Source: Bradyrhizobium archetypum
Lineage (GTDB): Bacteria; Pseudomonadota; Alphaproteobacteria; Rhizobiales; Xanthobacteraceae
NCBI RefSeq assembly: GCF_013114835.1
Contig: NZ_JAAVLW010000006.1
Span: 121,001-185,000, forward strand
Direction: 5' to 3'
Length of the DNA: 64,000 nt
The notes beneath the pieces were generated by a model. It saw nothing but the letters and a program-made list of their open reading frames with translations, had not been told where the DNA came from and searched no databases. Each line of letters opens with the position of its first letter. The stretch's first letter is position 1. Of this stretch, positions 8,697-17,717 are shown one piece after another. Position numbers and translations under genes: made by a program.

Positions 8697-9782
8697 TCAG
8701 GCGCGGATCCGCCGGATCATGTAAGTGTCGTAAGTGGCCTCGCAGACCTGGTGCCACCGGTACTGTTCGTTCCGGAAGGCGATCGTCGATTCGTACAGCG
8801 CCTTCAACTTCGGGTTCTTGGCCGAGACCTCGGCGAAGAGTTCGTTGGTGGCCTTGATCGACGCGTCCAGGATGTCGCTCGAGAACGGCCTCAATTGCGC
8901 GCCGGCCGCGACCAGGCGCTTGATCGCAGACGCGTTGCGCGCGTCATACTTTGCCGTGAGGTCGCCGGCCACCTGCCCCGCCGCAATCGTCACCATGCTT
9001 TGATAGGGCTTCGGAAGGTCGGCCCATTTTGCGCTGTTGACGTACAGGAAGCCGTTCGCGCATCCCTCCCACCAGCCGGGATAATAGTAATAGGGCGCGA
9101 TCTTGAGGAAGCCGAGCTTCTCGTCGTCATAGGGGCCGATCCACTCGGCGGCGTCGATCGTGCCTTTTTCCAGCGCGGGATAGATGTCGCCTGGCGGAAT
9201 CTGCTGCGGCACGACGCCGAGCCGGCTCAACACCTGCCCCGCCACACCGCCGACCCGGAATTTGAGACCCTTGAGGTCGTCGAGTGTCTTGATCTCCTTG
9301 CGAAACCATCCCCCCATCTGCGCGGTGGTATTGCCGAACGGGAATCCCACGGCGCCAAACGTCGCGTAGAGCTCGTTGAGCATGTCGAGGCCGCCGCCAT
9401 AGGCGAGCCAGGCGTTCATCTGGCGCGTATTGAGGCCGAACGGAACGGCGGTGCCGAACGCGAACGCCAGGTCCTTGCCGATGTAGTAATAGGAAGCGCT
9501 GTTTCCCATCTCCACGGTGTTGTTCGTCACCGCATCGAAGACCTGAAACGCCGGCACGATTTCGCCGGGACCAAAGACGCCGATCTGGAATTTCTGGTCG
9601 GACAGATCGGCAATCGCCTTCGCGAACATCTCGCAGGCGCCATACAGCGTATCGAGGCTCTTGGGAAAGGAAGTGGCGAGGCGCCAGCGCAAGACCGGCG
9701 TGGATTGCGCGATGGCGGGGGCGGCGACGGCGGTGGAGGCGACGGCCGCACCGGCCGCCGTGAGGAGCTTCCTGCGATTCAT
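8697..9782 (-). CDS. TRAP transporter solute-binding protein (DctP/TakP type), orphan
   Basis: 361 residues from ATG 9782, with AAGGAG just upstream. The N-terminus MNRRKLLTAAGAAVASTAVA resembles a twin-arginine signal and ends at an APAIAQ cleavage site, so it is periplasmic. The motifs WRLATSFPKS, VEMGNSASYYY, FRVGG and DAAEWIGPYDD are those of the alpha-keto-acid/mannitol-chloroaromatic DctP subfamily. The membrane subunits DctQ and DctM are not encoded in this window, so it must borrow or lack a membrane partner. It lies between the copper amine oxidase and the gamma-glutamyltransferase on the same strand, suggesting uptake of a substrate or product of amine oxidation. It has a close paralog at 62575. 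Confidence 0.93.
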   Translation of the reverse strand: MNRRKLLTAAGAAVASTAVAAPAIAQSTPVLRWRLATSFPKSLDTLYGACEMFAKAIADLSDQKFQIGVFGPGEIVPAFQVFDAVTNNTVEMGNSASYYYIGKDLAFAFGTAVPFGLNTRQMNAWLAYGGGLDMLNELYATFGAVGFPFGNTTAQMGGWFRKEIKTLDDLKGLKFRVGGVAGQVLSRLGVVPQQIPPGDIYPALEKGTIDAAEWIGPYDDEKLGFLKIAPYYYYPGWWEGCANGFLYVNSAKWADLPKPYQSMVTIAAGQVAGDLTAKYDARNASAIKRLVAAGAQLRPFSSDILDASIKATNELFAEVSAKNPKLKALYESTIAFRNEQYRWHQVCEATYDTYMIRRIRA

Positions 9783-9829
9783 GGTCAGTCTCCTTGTCTG
9801 ATGAAGTGAAAAAGCGAGCCCGCGGACCG

Positions 9830-11806
9830 TCAGCCGCAGCATGCCCCTTTCTCGCGGTTGTCGCGGCTCGCGCTGTTTCGATCAGGCGGCAGGTCCATCG
9901 CCGGGTTCTCCGCAAAGAAGCCGTTCGGCTTCAGCGTGAAGCCGACATATTCGACCGGCATCACCGGAAAATCCTCGGGCCTGCAGACATGCGTCGCCCC
10001 GAAACTGTGCCAAACTACGATATCCTGGTTCTCGATCGAGCGGTTTTTGGCAACGTATTTGGGCAAGCCGTCGCCGCCGGCATGCTGGTTCGGAAATTCG
10101 CCGCTGGCATAGCGCTCGTCGGGGGCATAGCGCGTCACCCAGATATGCTTAATCGCAAAGCCGCCGCGCTCGGTCATGTAGCAACCCTGCTGCGCAAGCA
10201 TCACGGGCGCGCTGTGCGCGATCAGCTTATACGCCGTCGGGCCGCCGACGCTGTTCTTCTTGTTGGGATTGGTGATCTGCCAGTACCGCCCGGTCCGGCC
10301 GTCGGCCTCGCGGACCCCATCGCGCTCGCGCGAGAGCGTTCGGGCTGTGACATCAAACACGTTGCCGTAGGGATTATCCGTTCCCCACGGCCGCGGCCGG
10401 AACTCATGCTCGGTAACCGTATTGCCCTCGCCATCCAGCATCATGTGCAGGCGTGCATTGAAGAAATGCTGGTGGGTCGGACCGCCCAAATTGTCAGCGA
10501 CCATGCCGCCCCACGGATAGGGCTTTCCGGAGGCGACCGCCGCCGTCTGGATGATGCCGGTCAGCTTGACTTCAAGCTGAATGGTGCCGTCCTGGTAGAA
10601 GTACCAGAAGAAGCCGTAGTCGTAGTTTCCAACGGTCGTGAAGAACGAGATCACGAGGCGGCGCGACCGCCGCACCTCGAACGTTTCGTTGCGGAACTCA
10701 TAGTGCTTCCAGAGGATTCCGTAGTCCTCCTCGTGCAAGCAGATCGCATTCTTCATGATCGTGGGCTGGCCGTAATCATCGGCGACCGGCACGTCGAAAT
10801 AATGGATATGGCCGAGGCAATCGCAGCCGAGTTCGAGGGCGTTGGCGAGCTTGCCTAGTCCATATTCCCCGGCATCAAACGCGCATTTCCAGAAATGGTT
10901 GGCCGTTGGATCGGCATAGGGAACGATCATGTCGGTGACGCTGGCCCGATAGATGATCGGCCGATCGCGCGCACCGTCGCGAAACGAAATCTCATGCAGC
11001 ACGAGCCCCTCGCGCGCGGTCCAGCCGACGCGGAACGACCAGTTCTGCCAAGAGACCTTCCATCCCTCGACCGCAAAGCTCGGGCCGTCCTTCTGCACGA
11101 TATCAAGCGGCTTGACGTCCTTGCGCGTTTCCGTGATCGACGCCCGGTCGTAGTTGCGCGATTTCTTCGGGATTGGAATCACCTCGGGCTCGTCGACCAG
11201 ATGAACGATCCTGTTCTCGATCAGGTCGACAAGCGCGACCACGCCTTCGATCGGGTGCGCGTAGCCATTGTCCTTGAGGTCCTTGCGCCAGTAGGACACG
11301 GCGCTGACCAGCCTGCGGCCCTTCTCCACGTCGCGGTCGAAATAGCCGGCTGAAAACGGATCGACCTGGACCAGCTCGATGTCTTCATCCGTCAAGCCGC
11401 GCCGCTTCATGGCGCGGCGCCAGTCCGCATCTGCCTTGACGATGTCGCCGACCTTGAAGACCTCCTCGATCGTGATCGGCGGCTGGCCATACGGATGCGC
11501 CTTGGTCGAATATTCGCGCCACTGCGTCACTGCCCTCGATCCGAGATCGACGGTGGCGATGTGCGTCGCACCGGTCTTGGCGTCGAACAGGGTGACGGCG
11601 GCCCGTCGCGCGAGCCCGACATCAGGCTTCCAGCCAAGAACGTCGGACTTGGCCGGCTCATCGAGTTGCACATGCGTAAATCGCGCGTACGGGCCGAGCC
11701 GCTTTTTCTTCTTCAATATTTCGGATGCCAGCGTGACTTCAGCCTCGCTGAGCGGATCGAGTGGATGACCGGCATCCTTGGCGGCAGATGGCTTTGTTCG
11801 TACCAT
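9830..11806 (-). CDS. tynA: Primary-amine oxidase (copper- and topaquinone-containing)
   Basis: 658 residues, normal for bacterial copper amine oxidases. It converts a primary amine, O2 and water to an aldehyde, NH3 and H2O2. The topaquinone precursor is Tyr395 in TTVGNYDYGF. The catalytic base is probably Asp311 in FDAGEYG. Two copper ligands are His445 and His447 in HQHFFNARLH, and the third is likely in HSFGATHVCRPEDFP near the C-terminus. No signal peptide is apparent, so it is probably cytoplasmic like the Arthrobacter phenylethylamine and histamine oxidases, unlike E. coli TynA. It is the first gene of a four-gene minus-strand run and divergent from an AraC/FeaR-like activator. The substrate cannot be told from sequence; the symbol reflects family only. 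Confidence 0.95.
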   Translation of the reverse strand: MVRTKPSAAKDAGHPLDPLSEAEVTLASEILKKKKRLGPYARFTHVQLDEPAKSDVLGWKPDVGLARRAAVTLFDAKTGATHIATVDLGSRAVTQWREYSTKAHPYGQPPITIEEVFKVGDIVKADADWRRAMKRRGLTDEDIELVQVDPFSAGYFDRDVEKGRRLVSAVSYWRKDLKDNGYAHPIEGVVALVDLIENRIVHLVDEPEVIPIPKKSRNYDRASITETRKDVKPLDIVQKDGPSFAVEGWKVSWQNWSFRVGWTAREGLVLHEISFRDGARDRPIIYRASVTDMIVPYADPTANHFWKCAFDAGEYGLGKLANALELGCDCLGHIHYFDVPVADDYGQPTIMKNAICLHEEDYGILWKHYEFRNETFEVRRSRRLVISFFTTVGNYDYGFFWYFYQDGTIQLEVKLTGIIQTAAVASGKPYPWGGMVADNLGGPTHQHFFNARLHMMLDGEGNTVTEHEFRPRPWGTDNPYGNVFDVTARTLSRERDGVREADGRTGRYWQITNPNKKNSVGGPTAYKLIAHSAPVMLAQQGCYMTERGGFAIKHIWVTRYAPDERYASGEFPNQHAGGDGLPKYVAKNRSIENQDIVVWHSFGATHVCRPEDFPVMPVEYVGFTLKPNGFFAENPAMDLPPDRNSASRDNREKGACCG

Positions 11807-11958
11807 ATCGGACCGTTTTCCCGGGGATCTGGGAGGCTACGGCAGCCCGGGCGGGCGCGTCTTGAATGAACCTGCCACCTTATGCGCGAGCTCGGCCCTT
11901 GCCAGGTCCCGGTCCTGGGCGACGCTGCAGGGCCACAAACCGGAATCTGGTTCACACG

Positions 11959-12936
11959 ATGCCGATCAGCGTCTCCACCGACCCGATCCACCCGACGGAG
12001 CGCCAGGCGTTCTGGACCGAGGCGATCTGCCGGTCGTTCGCCAGTATCGAGACCAAGCCACTCGGCTGCGCCGCCGTCAGCGGCCATTTCGAGTTTGTTG
12101 AGATCGGCGATGCCAAGCTCGTGCGCTTCGACAGCAGCCCGCAATGCTACACCCGTGACGCCAGGCTGGTGAGCCGGGCCGGCTCGGACGAGTTCATGTT
12201 CGATTTCCAGCGCCGCGGGCGCAGCGCGATGATGCAGGCCGGCAACCAAGGCACGATCAATCCGGGATATGGCGTGCTCTATGACGCGCGGCGTCCGTTC
12301 GAAGATCGGTTGTTCGGCCCCGAACAACGCGCCGAAGTGCTGATCGCGACCGTGCCGGCTGCGTCCCTGTTGCGGACCGTTCCTGACGCGGAACGGCTAT
12401 GCGCCAGACCGGTGCCCCTCTCGGGTACAATGGCGCGCTCGATCGCGGCCTTCGTACATGCGGCGGTCTCCGCGCCCAGCGCTCCGGCAAAACATGCCGA
12501 GTCCGACATTGCGGCCTACCTGTCGGCGCTATTGCGCATCGCCACCGGCGCCAGCCATCAGCTCGCCCGCGCGGACCTGTTCCACCTGATCGACGGCTAT
12601 GTGAGGACAAACATCAGTAACGTTCGATCGGCGCCGGCGCTCGCAGCCGAGTTCGGCATTTCGGAGCGGACCTTTCATCGCATCTTCGCCGACCGCGACA
12701 CGACGTTCGAACGTCATGTCCTGCATCTGCGCGTCGAACGCTTCCGCGACCTGTTGCGGCAGGCTTCGCCGGCCAATGTTTCGATCGCGACGCTGGCGCA
12801 CCAGTGCGGCTTCGCCGATGCCGCCCATGCCACGCGCACGTTCAAGGCCAGATTTGGCGCCACGCCACGAGACTTTCGCGCTAATACATCGATGGCGCCG
12901 GACCAGAGAACGGCGTCCGATCAAGCCACGCAATAG
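11959..12936 (+). CDS. AraC-family transcriptional regulator, FeaR-like
   Basis: 325 residues from ATG 11959; a longer reading from 11866 would add an unlikely Pro/Arg-rich leader. The N-terminal half is an AraC-binding-like domain (FDSSPQCYTRD near residue 60). The C-terminal hundred residues are a double helix-turn-helix of the AraC type (ALAAEFGISERTFHRIF, then LAHQCGFADAAHATRTFKA). Divergence from a copper amine oxidase mirrors feaR/tynA of E. coli, where FeaR activates amine oxidase with the aromatic amine or aldehyde as signal. The 152-base intergenic region would hold its site, but I could not define one. Its 3' end overlaps the convergent epimerase gene by 16 bases. Confidence 0.9.
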   Translation: MPISVSTDPIHPTERQAFWTEAICRSFASIETKPLGCAAVSGHFEFVEIGDAKLVRFDSSPQCYTRDARLVSRAGSDEFMFDFQRRGRSAMMQAGNQGTINPGYGVLYDARRPFEDRLFGPEQRAEVLIATVPAASLLRTVPDAERLCARPVPLSGTMARSIAAFVHAAVSAPSAPAKHAESDIAAYLSALLRIATGASHQLARADLFHLIDGYVRTNISNVRSAPALAAEFGISERTFHRIFADRDTTFERHVLHLRVERFRDLLRQASPANVSIATLAHQCGFADAAHATRTFKARFGATPRDFRANTSMAPDQRTASDQATQ

Positions 12937-13940
12937 CTGCGATACCAGCTCGCGAACCTGTGGATGCCGTCTTCGATGGGGGTCGAGGGGCGGAAGCCCA
13001 CGTCATGCACGAGGTCATCGATATCGGCATAGGTCGTCGGCACGTCGCCCGGCTGCATCGGCAGCAGCTCCTTTTTGGCCTTGCGCCCCAGCTCCCGCTC
13101 GAGGATGTCGAGCACAAGCATCAGTTCATGTGGCTTGTTATTGCCGACATTGTAGATACGCCAGGGCGCGACGCTCGCTCCCGGATCCGGCGCGCCGCCC
13201 AACCCGTGCTGCTCGCCCTGCGGCGCGCGATCGATCAAACGAACCAAGGCTTCCGTCACATCGTCGACATAGGTGAAGTCGCGGAGCATCCGGCCGCCAT
13301 TGAACAGCTTGACTGGATTGCCGCTCATAATCGCGTCCGCGAACACGAACAGCGCCATGTCGGGCCGGTACCACGGGCCGTACACCGTGAAGAAGCGCAA
13401 GCCGGTGCACGGGATTCCGTAAAGATGGCTGTACGAATGCGCCATCAGCTCATTGGCTTTCTTGCTCGCGGCATAAAGGCTGATCGGATGATCGACGTTG
13501 TCGTGGACCGAGAACGGCAGTTTCCTGTTGGTCCCGTAGACGGACGACGAGGACGCGAACAACAGGTGGCGACAGCCGTTGTGCCGGCAGCCCTCCAGAA
13601 CATTGGTGAAGCCGACCAGATTGGCGTCGACATAGGCGTGCGGATCTCGAAGCGAGTATCGCACACCCGCCTGCGCGGCCAGATGGATCACGACAGGAAA
13701 CCGATAGCGCGCGAACAGGGCCGGCATCGCAACGCGATCCGCCACATCCAGCTTTTCGAACTGAAAGCGCGGGTCATTGCGCAGGATATCGAGCCGGGCC
13801 GCCTTCAGCCGCGGATCGTAGTATCCGTTGAGATTGTCGATCCCGACCACGCGATGGCCGGACTGCAGCAGCCGCTGCGCCACGTGGAATCCGATGAATC
13901 CCGCGGCTCCCGTTACCAGAGTGGCTTGATCCGGCATCAT
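12921..13940 (-). CDS. NAD-dependent UDP-glucuronate 4-epimerase-like sugar epimerase
   Basis: 339 residues from ATG 13940, preceded by GGAGGAGG. An extended SDR with the N-terminal NAD motif TGAAGFIGFH, the family signature GIDNLNGYYDPRLK, the catalytic Ser region SSSSVYG and the YAASK Tyr/Lys pair. NLNGYYD and FFTVYGPWYRPDMA are characteristic of UDP-glucuronate 4-epimerases (LpsL/Cap1J), which make UDP-galacturonate for surface polysaccharides. It follows ugd by 43 bases on the same strand. Ugd makes UDP-glucuronate, so the two catalyse consecutive steps from UDP-glucose to UDP-GalA. It is last in the minus-strand EPS operon. Confidence 0.92.
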   Translation of the reverse strand: MMPDQATLVTGAAGFIGFHVAQRLLQSGHRVVGIDNLNGYYDPRLKAARLDILRNDPRFQFEKLDVADRVAMPALFARYRFPVVIHLAAQAGVRYSLRDPHAYVDANLVGFTNVLEGCRHNGCRHLLFASSSSVYGTNRKLPFSVHDNVDHPISLYAASKKANELMAHSYSHLYGIPCTGLRFFTVYGPWYRPDMALFVFADAIMSGNPVKLFNGGRMLRDFTYVDDVTEALVRLIDRAPQGEQHGLGGAPDPGASVAPWRIYNVGNNKPHELMLVLDILERELGRKAKKELLPMQPGDVPTTYADIDDLVHDVGFRPSTPIEDGIHRFASWYRSYCVA

Positions 13941-13983
13941 GCGCGCCTCCTCCACCGGCCGATGTCATGACGGCGTGTGCGCA

Positions 13984-15303
13984 TCAGTACGCCACCGATT
14001 TCGGCCGACCCACGCCGCAATAGAGAAAGCCGTTCCGCTCCACCTCCACCGGAGAGTAGATGTTGCGCAGATCGACGATGACGGGGCAGGCCATGATGGT
14101 GGATAATTCCTTGAGATCCAGCGCCCGGAACTGCTCCCATTCAGTGACGATAACCAGTGCGTGGCACCCCTTGGCGCAACGATAGGCGTTGTCGCAGAAG
14201 GTGACGTTCTCGAACACCTTCTTCGCCTGTTCCATGCCGACGGGATCGAAAATGCGAACCTCGGCTCCCATGTCCTGCAGCGCGGTTACAAGCGGAATCG
14301 ACGGCGCATCGCGCATATCGTCGGTATCGGGCTTGAAGGTGACGCCGAGGACTGCGATCTGTTTGCCGCGGATATTGCCGCCAAATGCGTTGGCGACCTT
14401 GCGCGCCATCGCCCGCTTGCGCTGGTCGTTGACGGCGACCACGGTCTCCACGATCCGCACCGGCGACTCATTGTCCTGGCCGGTCTTGATCAGCGCCATC
14501 GCATCCTTTGGAAAGCAGGAGCCGCCAAAGCCTGGCCCCGCATGCAGGAATTTCTGCCCGATCCGGTTATCGAGGCCGATGCCGTGCGCGACTTCCTGCA
14601 CATTGGCGCCGACCTTCTCCGCAAGGTCCGCGATCTCGTTGATGAAGGCGATCTTGGTGGCGAGGAAGGAATTGGCGGCGTACTTCGTCAGCTCCGCGGT
14701 GCGGCGATCGGTGTAAAGGATCGGCGACGCGTTGAGGTGAAGCGGCCGGTATACTTCCGCCATCACGCTGCGGGCGCGCGCGTCATCTGTTCCGATGACG
14801 ATCCGGTCCGGATGCTTGAAGTCGCGGATCGCCGCGCCCTCGCGCAAGAACTCGGGATTGGAGACGACGGCGACCGTGGCCGCCGGATTCTCCTCTCGGA
14901 TGATGCGCTCGACCTCATCGCCGGTCCCGACCGGAACCGTCGACTTGGTAACGACCACCGCCTTTTCCGGCAGCACCTCCGCGATCTCGCGCGCCGCGGC
15001 ATAGACATAGGAAAGGTCGGCATGGCCATCGCCGCGACGCGACGGCGTGCCGACAGCGATGAACACCACTTCCGCACCGCTGACCGCCGATTTCAGATCA
15101 CTCGCAAACGACAGGCGGCCCTGGCCGACGTTTCGCGCCACCAATTCGGCAAGCCCGGGTTCGTGGATCGGCATCTCTCCGTTTTTGAGGGTTGCAACCT
15201 TCTCCGCATTGCTGTCGATACAGACGACCTGATGGCCAAAATCGGAAAAGCACGCTCCTGACACCAGCCCGACATAGCCGGCGCCAATCATTGCTATACG
15301 CAT
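13984..15303 (-). CDS. ugd: UDP-glucose 6-dehydrogenase
   Basis: 439 residues, usual length. Oxidises UDP-glucose twice with NAD+ to UDP-glucuronate. N-terminal Rossmann motif GAGYVGLVSG at residues 7-16; catalytic Cys263 in GGSCFPKDAMA; the catalytic Lys region LTKYAANSFLATKIAF near residues 205-220; C-terminal UDP-binding domain. It feeds the downstream UDP-glucuronate 4-epimerase. It lies between the FkbM methyltransferase and the epimerase in the five-gene minus-strand run, with short gaps. Rhizobial homologues are called rkpK or exo5, and loss usually affects all uronic-acid-containing surface glycans. Confidence 0.97.
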   Translation of the reverse strand: MRIAMIGAGYVGLVSGACFSDFGHQVVCIDSNAEKVATLKNGEMPIHEPGLAELVARNVGQGRLSFASDLKSAVSGAEVVFIAVGTPSRRGDGHADLSYVYAAAREIAEVLPEKAVVVTKSTVPVGTGDEVERIIREENPAATVAVVSNPEFLREGAAIRDFKHPDRIVIGTDDARARSVMAEVYRPLHLNASPILYTDRRTAELTKYAANSFLATKIAFINEIADLAEKVGANVQEVAHGIGLDNRIGQKFLHAGPGFGGSCFPKDAMALIKTGQDNESPVRIVETVVAVNDQRKRAMARKVANAFGGNIRGKQIAVLGVTFKPDTDDMRDAPSIPLVTALQDMGAEVRIFDPVGMEQAKKVFENVTFCDNAYRCAKGCHALVIVTEWEQFRALDLKELSTIMACPVIVDLRNIYSPVEVERNGFLYCGVGRPKSVAY

Positions 15304-15370
15304 TACGGTTCCTGTCTGAAACGCCGCGCGGCTGTGGCCGCGCCGGCAGGGATGAAAGATAAACGGCGAG

Positions 15371-16159
15371 CTAGCCGCTCAAGATCGATTCACCATCGAG
15401 ATGACGGGGAAAGAAAAAGAAGTTGTTGACGTAGAACCGTCCGTCCTTGCGTCCGCCGTCCGGCCGCAGGGCATCGGCATCTTGCAGCCGCCGCGAATCG
15501 AACTGCTCCACCGCGACGACGTCGTTGTCCCGCAGGAAGAATCCCCGGTAGGACTTGCTCCGGAAGAATTCGAATACCGAGCGTGTCGCCGCGGCGCGGT
15601 GGCGGTCTTCTGCCTCCACGAGGAATACCGGCTGACACCGCTCCAGAAGTTCGACGGCGCCGTTCAGGACATTCAATTCGTGGCCTTCGACGTCGATCTT
15701 CACGAACGCCACGTCCTGGTCGATCACCGCGTCGAGCCGTGCGATCGGCACATGGGCGGAGACGAGCCTGGCCGATTGATCGTTTCGCGCTTCCAGCGAG
15801 GCAAGGCCATAGACCAGGCCGTCCTCGCCCTGCGGGATGTACAATTCGGCATCGCCGTCATGATCCGACAGCGCGATCTCGTGGACGCTCACATTGCGCG
15901 CCGAGGTCCGGCGCAGCAGCCTGGCCATCTGCTGCGACGGCTCGAAGGCATGAACCTGCCTGGAGAGGCGAGCCAGCCGCCGCGTGTAAAGGCCGCAGTT
16001 TGCGCCGACATCGACGGTCACCGAATCGTCGGGAATCACCTTGTCGAGATAGGACAGCTCCCGCTCCGCCGATTTGGGCCGCTTCATGAAGTGCCATTGC
16101 AGCCATATCGATGGAAACGCATCCTTCACCAGTTCCTTGACCTGCTGCTTTGCGCTCAT
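15371..16159 (-). CDS. FkbM family SAM-dependent methyltransferase
   Basis: 262 residues from ATG 16159, with GGGAGG upstream. The SAM-binding motif I is VDVGANCGLYTRRLA (about residues 49-63). The FkbM-type signature continues with VHAFEPSQQM and VAFVKIDVEGHELNVLNGA. FkbM enzymes O-methylate hydroxyls on polyketides and sugars. Position between manC and ugd in an EPS operon suggests it methylates a sugar of the polymer; 4-O-methyl-galactose is a known component of Bradyrhizobium EPS. The precise acceptor is inferred. Confidence 0.9.
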   Translation of the reverse strand: MSAKQQVKELVKDAFPSIWLQWHFMKRPKSAERELSYLDKVIPDDSVTVDVGANCGLYTRRLARLSRQVHAFEPSQQMARLLRRTSARNVSVHEIALSDHDGDAELYIPQGEDGLVYGLASLEARNDQSARLVSAHVPIARLDAVIDQDVAFVKIDVEGHELNVLNGAVELLERCQPVFLVEAEDRHRAAATRSVFEFFRSKSYRGFFLRDNDVVAVEQFDSRRLQDADALRPDGGRKDGRFYVNNFFFFPRHLDGESILSG

Positions 16160-16242
16160 TGCCGCCTCCCTTCATGTCGCACGCAAATGTGACCATCGGC
16201 ATGCGGCGTCCTCGATGCGGATGCTGCCTCCCCAGGCGCATC

Positions 16243-17682
16243 TCAGACGCGGTCATAGATATCCTGAACGCGGACGATATCGTCTTCACCGAGATAGCTG
16301 CCCGACTGAACCTCGATCAGATTGAGCGGCACCTTTCCGGGATTCTCCAGACGATGCATGCACCCGAGCGGCACGAAGATGGATTCGTTCTCGCGCAGCA
16401 GGATTTCCTCGTCGTCGCGTGTGACGATCGCGGTTCCGTTCACCACGACCCAATGTTCGGCGCGGTGATAATGCTTTTGCAGTGACAGCTTGGCGCCGGG
16501 ATTGACCGTAATGCGCTTGACCTGAAACCGCTCGCCGGCATGGATCGACTGATAGTAGCCCCAGGGGCGATGGACGCTGTGGGTCTGGGTTGCCGACCGA
16601 TGGCCGTCGGCCTTCAGCCGCTCGACCAGTTTTCCGACATCCTGGTCGCGCTTGCGGCTGGTTACCAGCACCACATCCGGCGACGTGGCGATGACGAGAT
16701 CCTCGACCCCGAGCGCCGCGACCAGTTGGCCGTCGCCGCGGACGTAGCAGCCGGATGCGTCTTCCACCACCGCATCGCCAATCACCACGTTGCCGGACTG
16801 ATCTTTTTCCGCCATCGACCACAAGGCCGACCAGCTTCCGACGTCGCTCCAGTCGAATGTGGCGGGAACGACCACCGCATTGTCGGTCTTCTCCATGATC
16901 GCGTAGTCGATCGAGATCGACGGGCAGGCCTCGAACGCGCCCTCGTCGAGGCGCAGGAAATCGAGATCGCGGGTGGCACCGGCCAGGGCCTTGCGGCAGG
17001 CGGCGAGAACCTCCGGCGCCCGGTGCGCCAGTTCGTCGATGAACTGGCGCACCGGCAGCAGAAAGATGCCGCTGTTCCAGAGATGCTCGTCGCAGGCCAA
17101 CAGGCGCTCGATCGTCACCAGGTCCGGCTTCTCGACGAAGCCCGCGACGTTGCGGATGGGAGAATCGGCGGCCAGTTCATCGCCCATCCGGATGTAGCCA
17201 AAGCCGGTTGCCGCCGACGACGGCCGGACGCCGAACAGGACGAACCGGCCATAGCGCGCCGCCGTAACACCCGTCGATATGGCGGTGCGGAACGCGGCGT
17301 GATCGCGGACCCAGTGGTCGACCGGCATCGCCAGTATCACTGCATCGGGGTCGGTCTCGCTGGCGAGCAGCGCGGCGATCGCGACGGCGGGCGCGGTGTT
17401 TCTTCCGACCGGTTCGAGCACGATGGTCGGACGATCGACGCCGACCGCCCGCAACTGCTCGCCAATCGCGAATCGGTGCTCGGCGTTGGCAATCACCATC
17501 GGATCGGTAAACAGCGCACGATCGTCGACCCGCAACGCCGTCTGCTGCAGCAAAGTATTTTCGCCAAGCAGCGAGAGAAGCTGCTTGGGATAGGTCTCGC
17601 GCGACAGCGGCCATAGCCGCGAGCCGGCGCCGCCTGACAGGAGAACGGGTACGACACGGCCGCGCGGCTCGATCATCGCCAT
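16243..17682 (-). CDS. manC: Mannose-1-phosphate guanylyltransferase / mannose-6-phosphate isomerase
   Basis: 479 residues, typical of the bifunctional type II enzymes. The N-terminal nucleotidyltransferase domain carries LLSGGAGSRLWPLSRETYPKQ (about 13-33; cited in part), the pyrophosphorylase signature, and FVEKPD in mid-protein. The C-terminal cupin (about 360-475) is the isomerase domain, with PWGYYQSI, LSLQKHYHRAEHW and metal-binding His residues. It makes GDP-mannose for the EPS glycosyltransferases. Start ATG 17682 has AAGGA at good spacing. It lies directly downstream of the exoY-like gene with a 35-base gap. Confidence 0.96.
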   Translation of the reverse strand: MAMIEPRGRVVPVLLSGGAGSRLWPLSRETYPKQLLSLLGENTLLQQTALRVDDRALFTDPMVIANAEHRFAIGEQLRAVGVDRPTIVLEPVGRNTAPAVAIAALLASETDPDAVILAMPVDHWVRDHAAFRTAISTGVTAARYGRFVLFGVRPSSAATGFGYIRMGDELAADSPIRNVAGFVEKPDLVTIERLLACDEHLWNSGIFLLPVRQFIDELAHRAPEVLAACRKALAGATRDLDFLRLDEGAFEACPSISIDYAIMEKTDNAVVVPATFDWSDVGSWSALWSMAEKDQSGNVVIGDAVVEDASGCYVRGDGQLVAALGVEDLVIATSPDVVLVTSRKRDQDVGKLVERLKADGHRSATQTHSVHRPWGYYQSIHAGERFQVKRITVNPGAKLSLQKHYHRAEHWVVVNGTAIVTRDDEEILLRENESIFVPLGCMHRLENPGKVPLNLIEVQSGSYLGEDDIVRVQDIYDRV

Positions 17683-17717
17683 TGCATGTCCTTCGATGTA
17701 TAAAATTACGGAAGATT

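Noticed and set aside
8751..9809. A 352-codon plus-strand frame opposite the TRAP receptor
   Set aside because: The minus-strand receptor has clear family motifs. The plus-strand frame has only shadow-like composition.
16540..17616. A 358-codon plus-strand frame opposite manC
   Set aside because: manC has complete nucleotidyltransferase and cupin motifs. No ribosome-binding site or motif supports the other frame.
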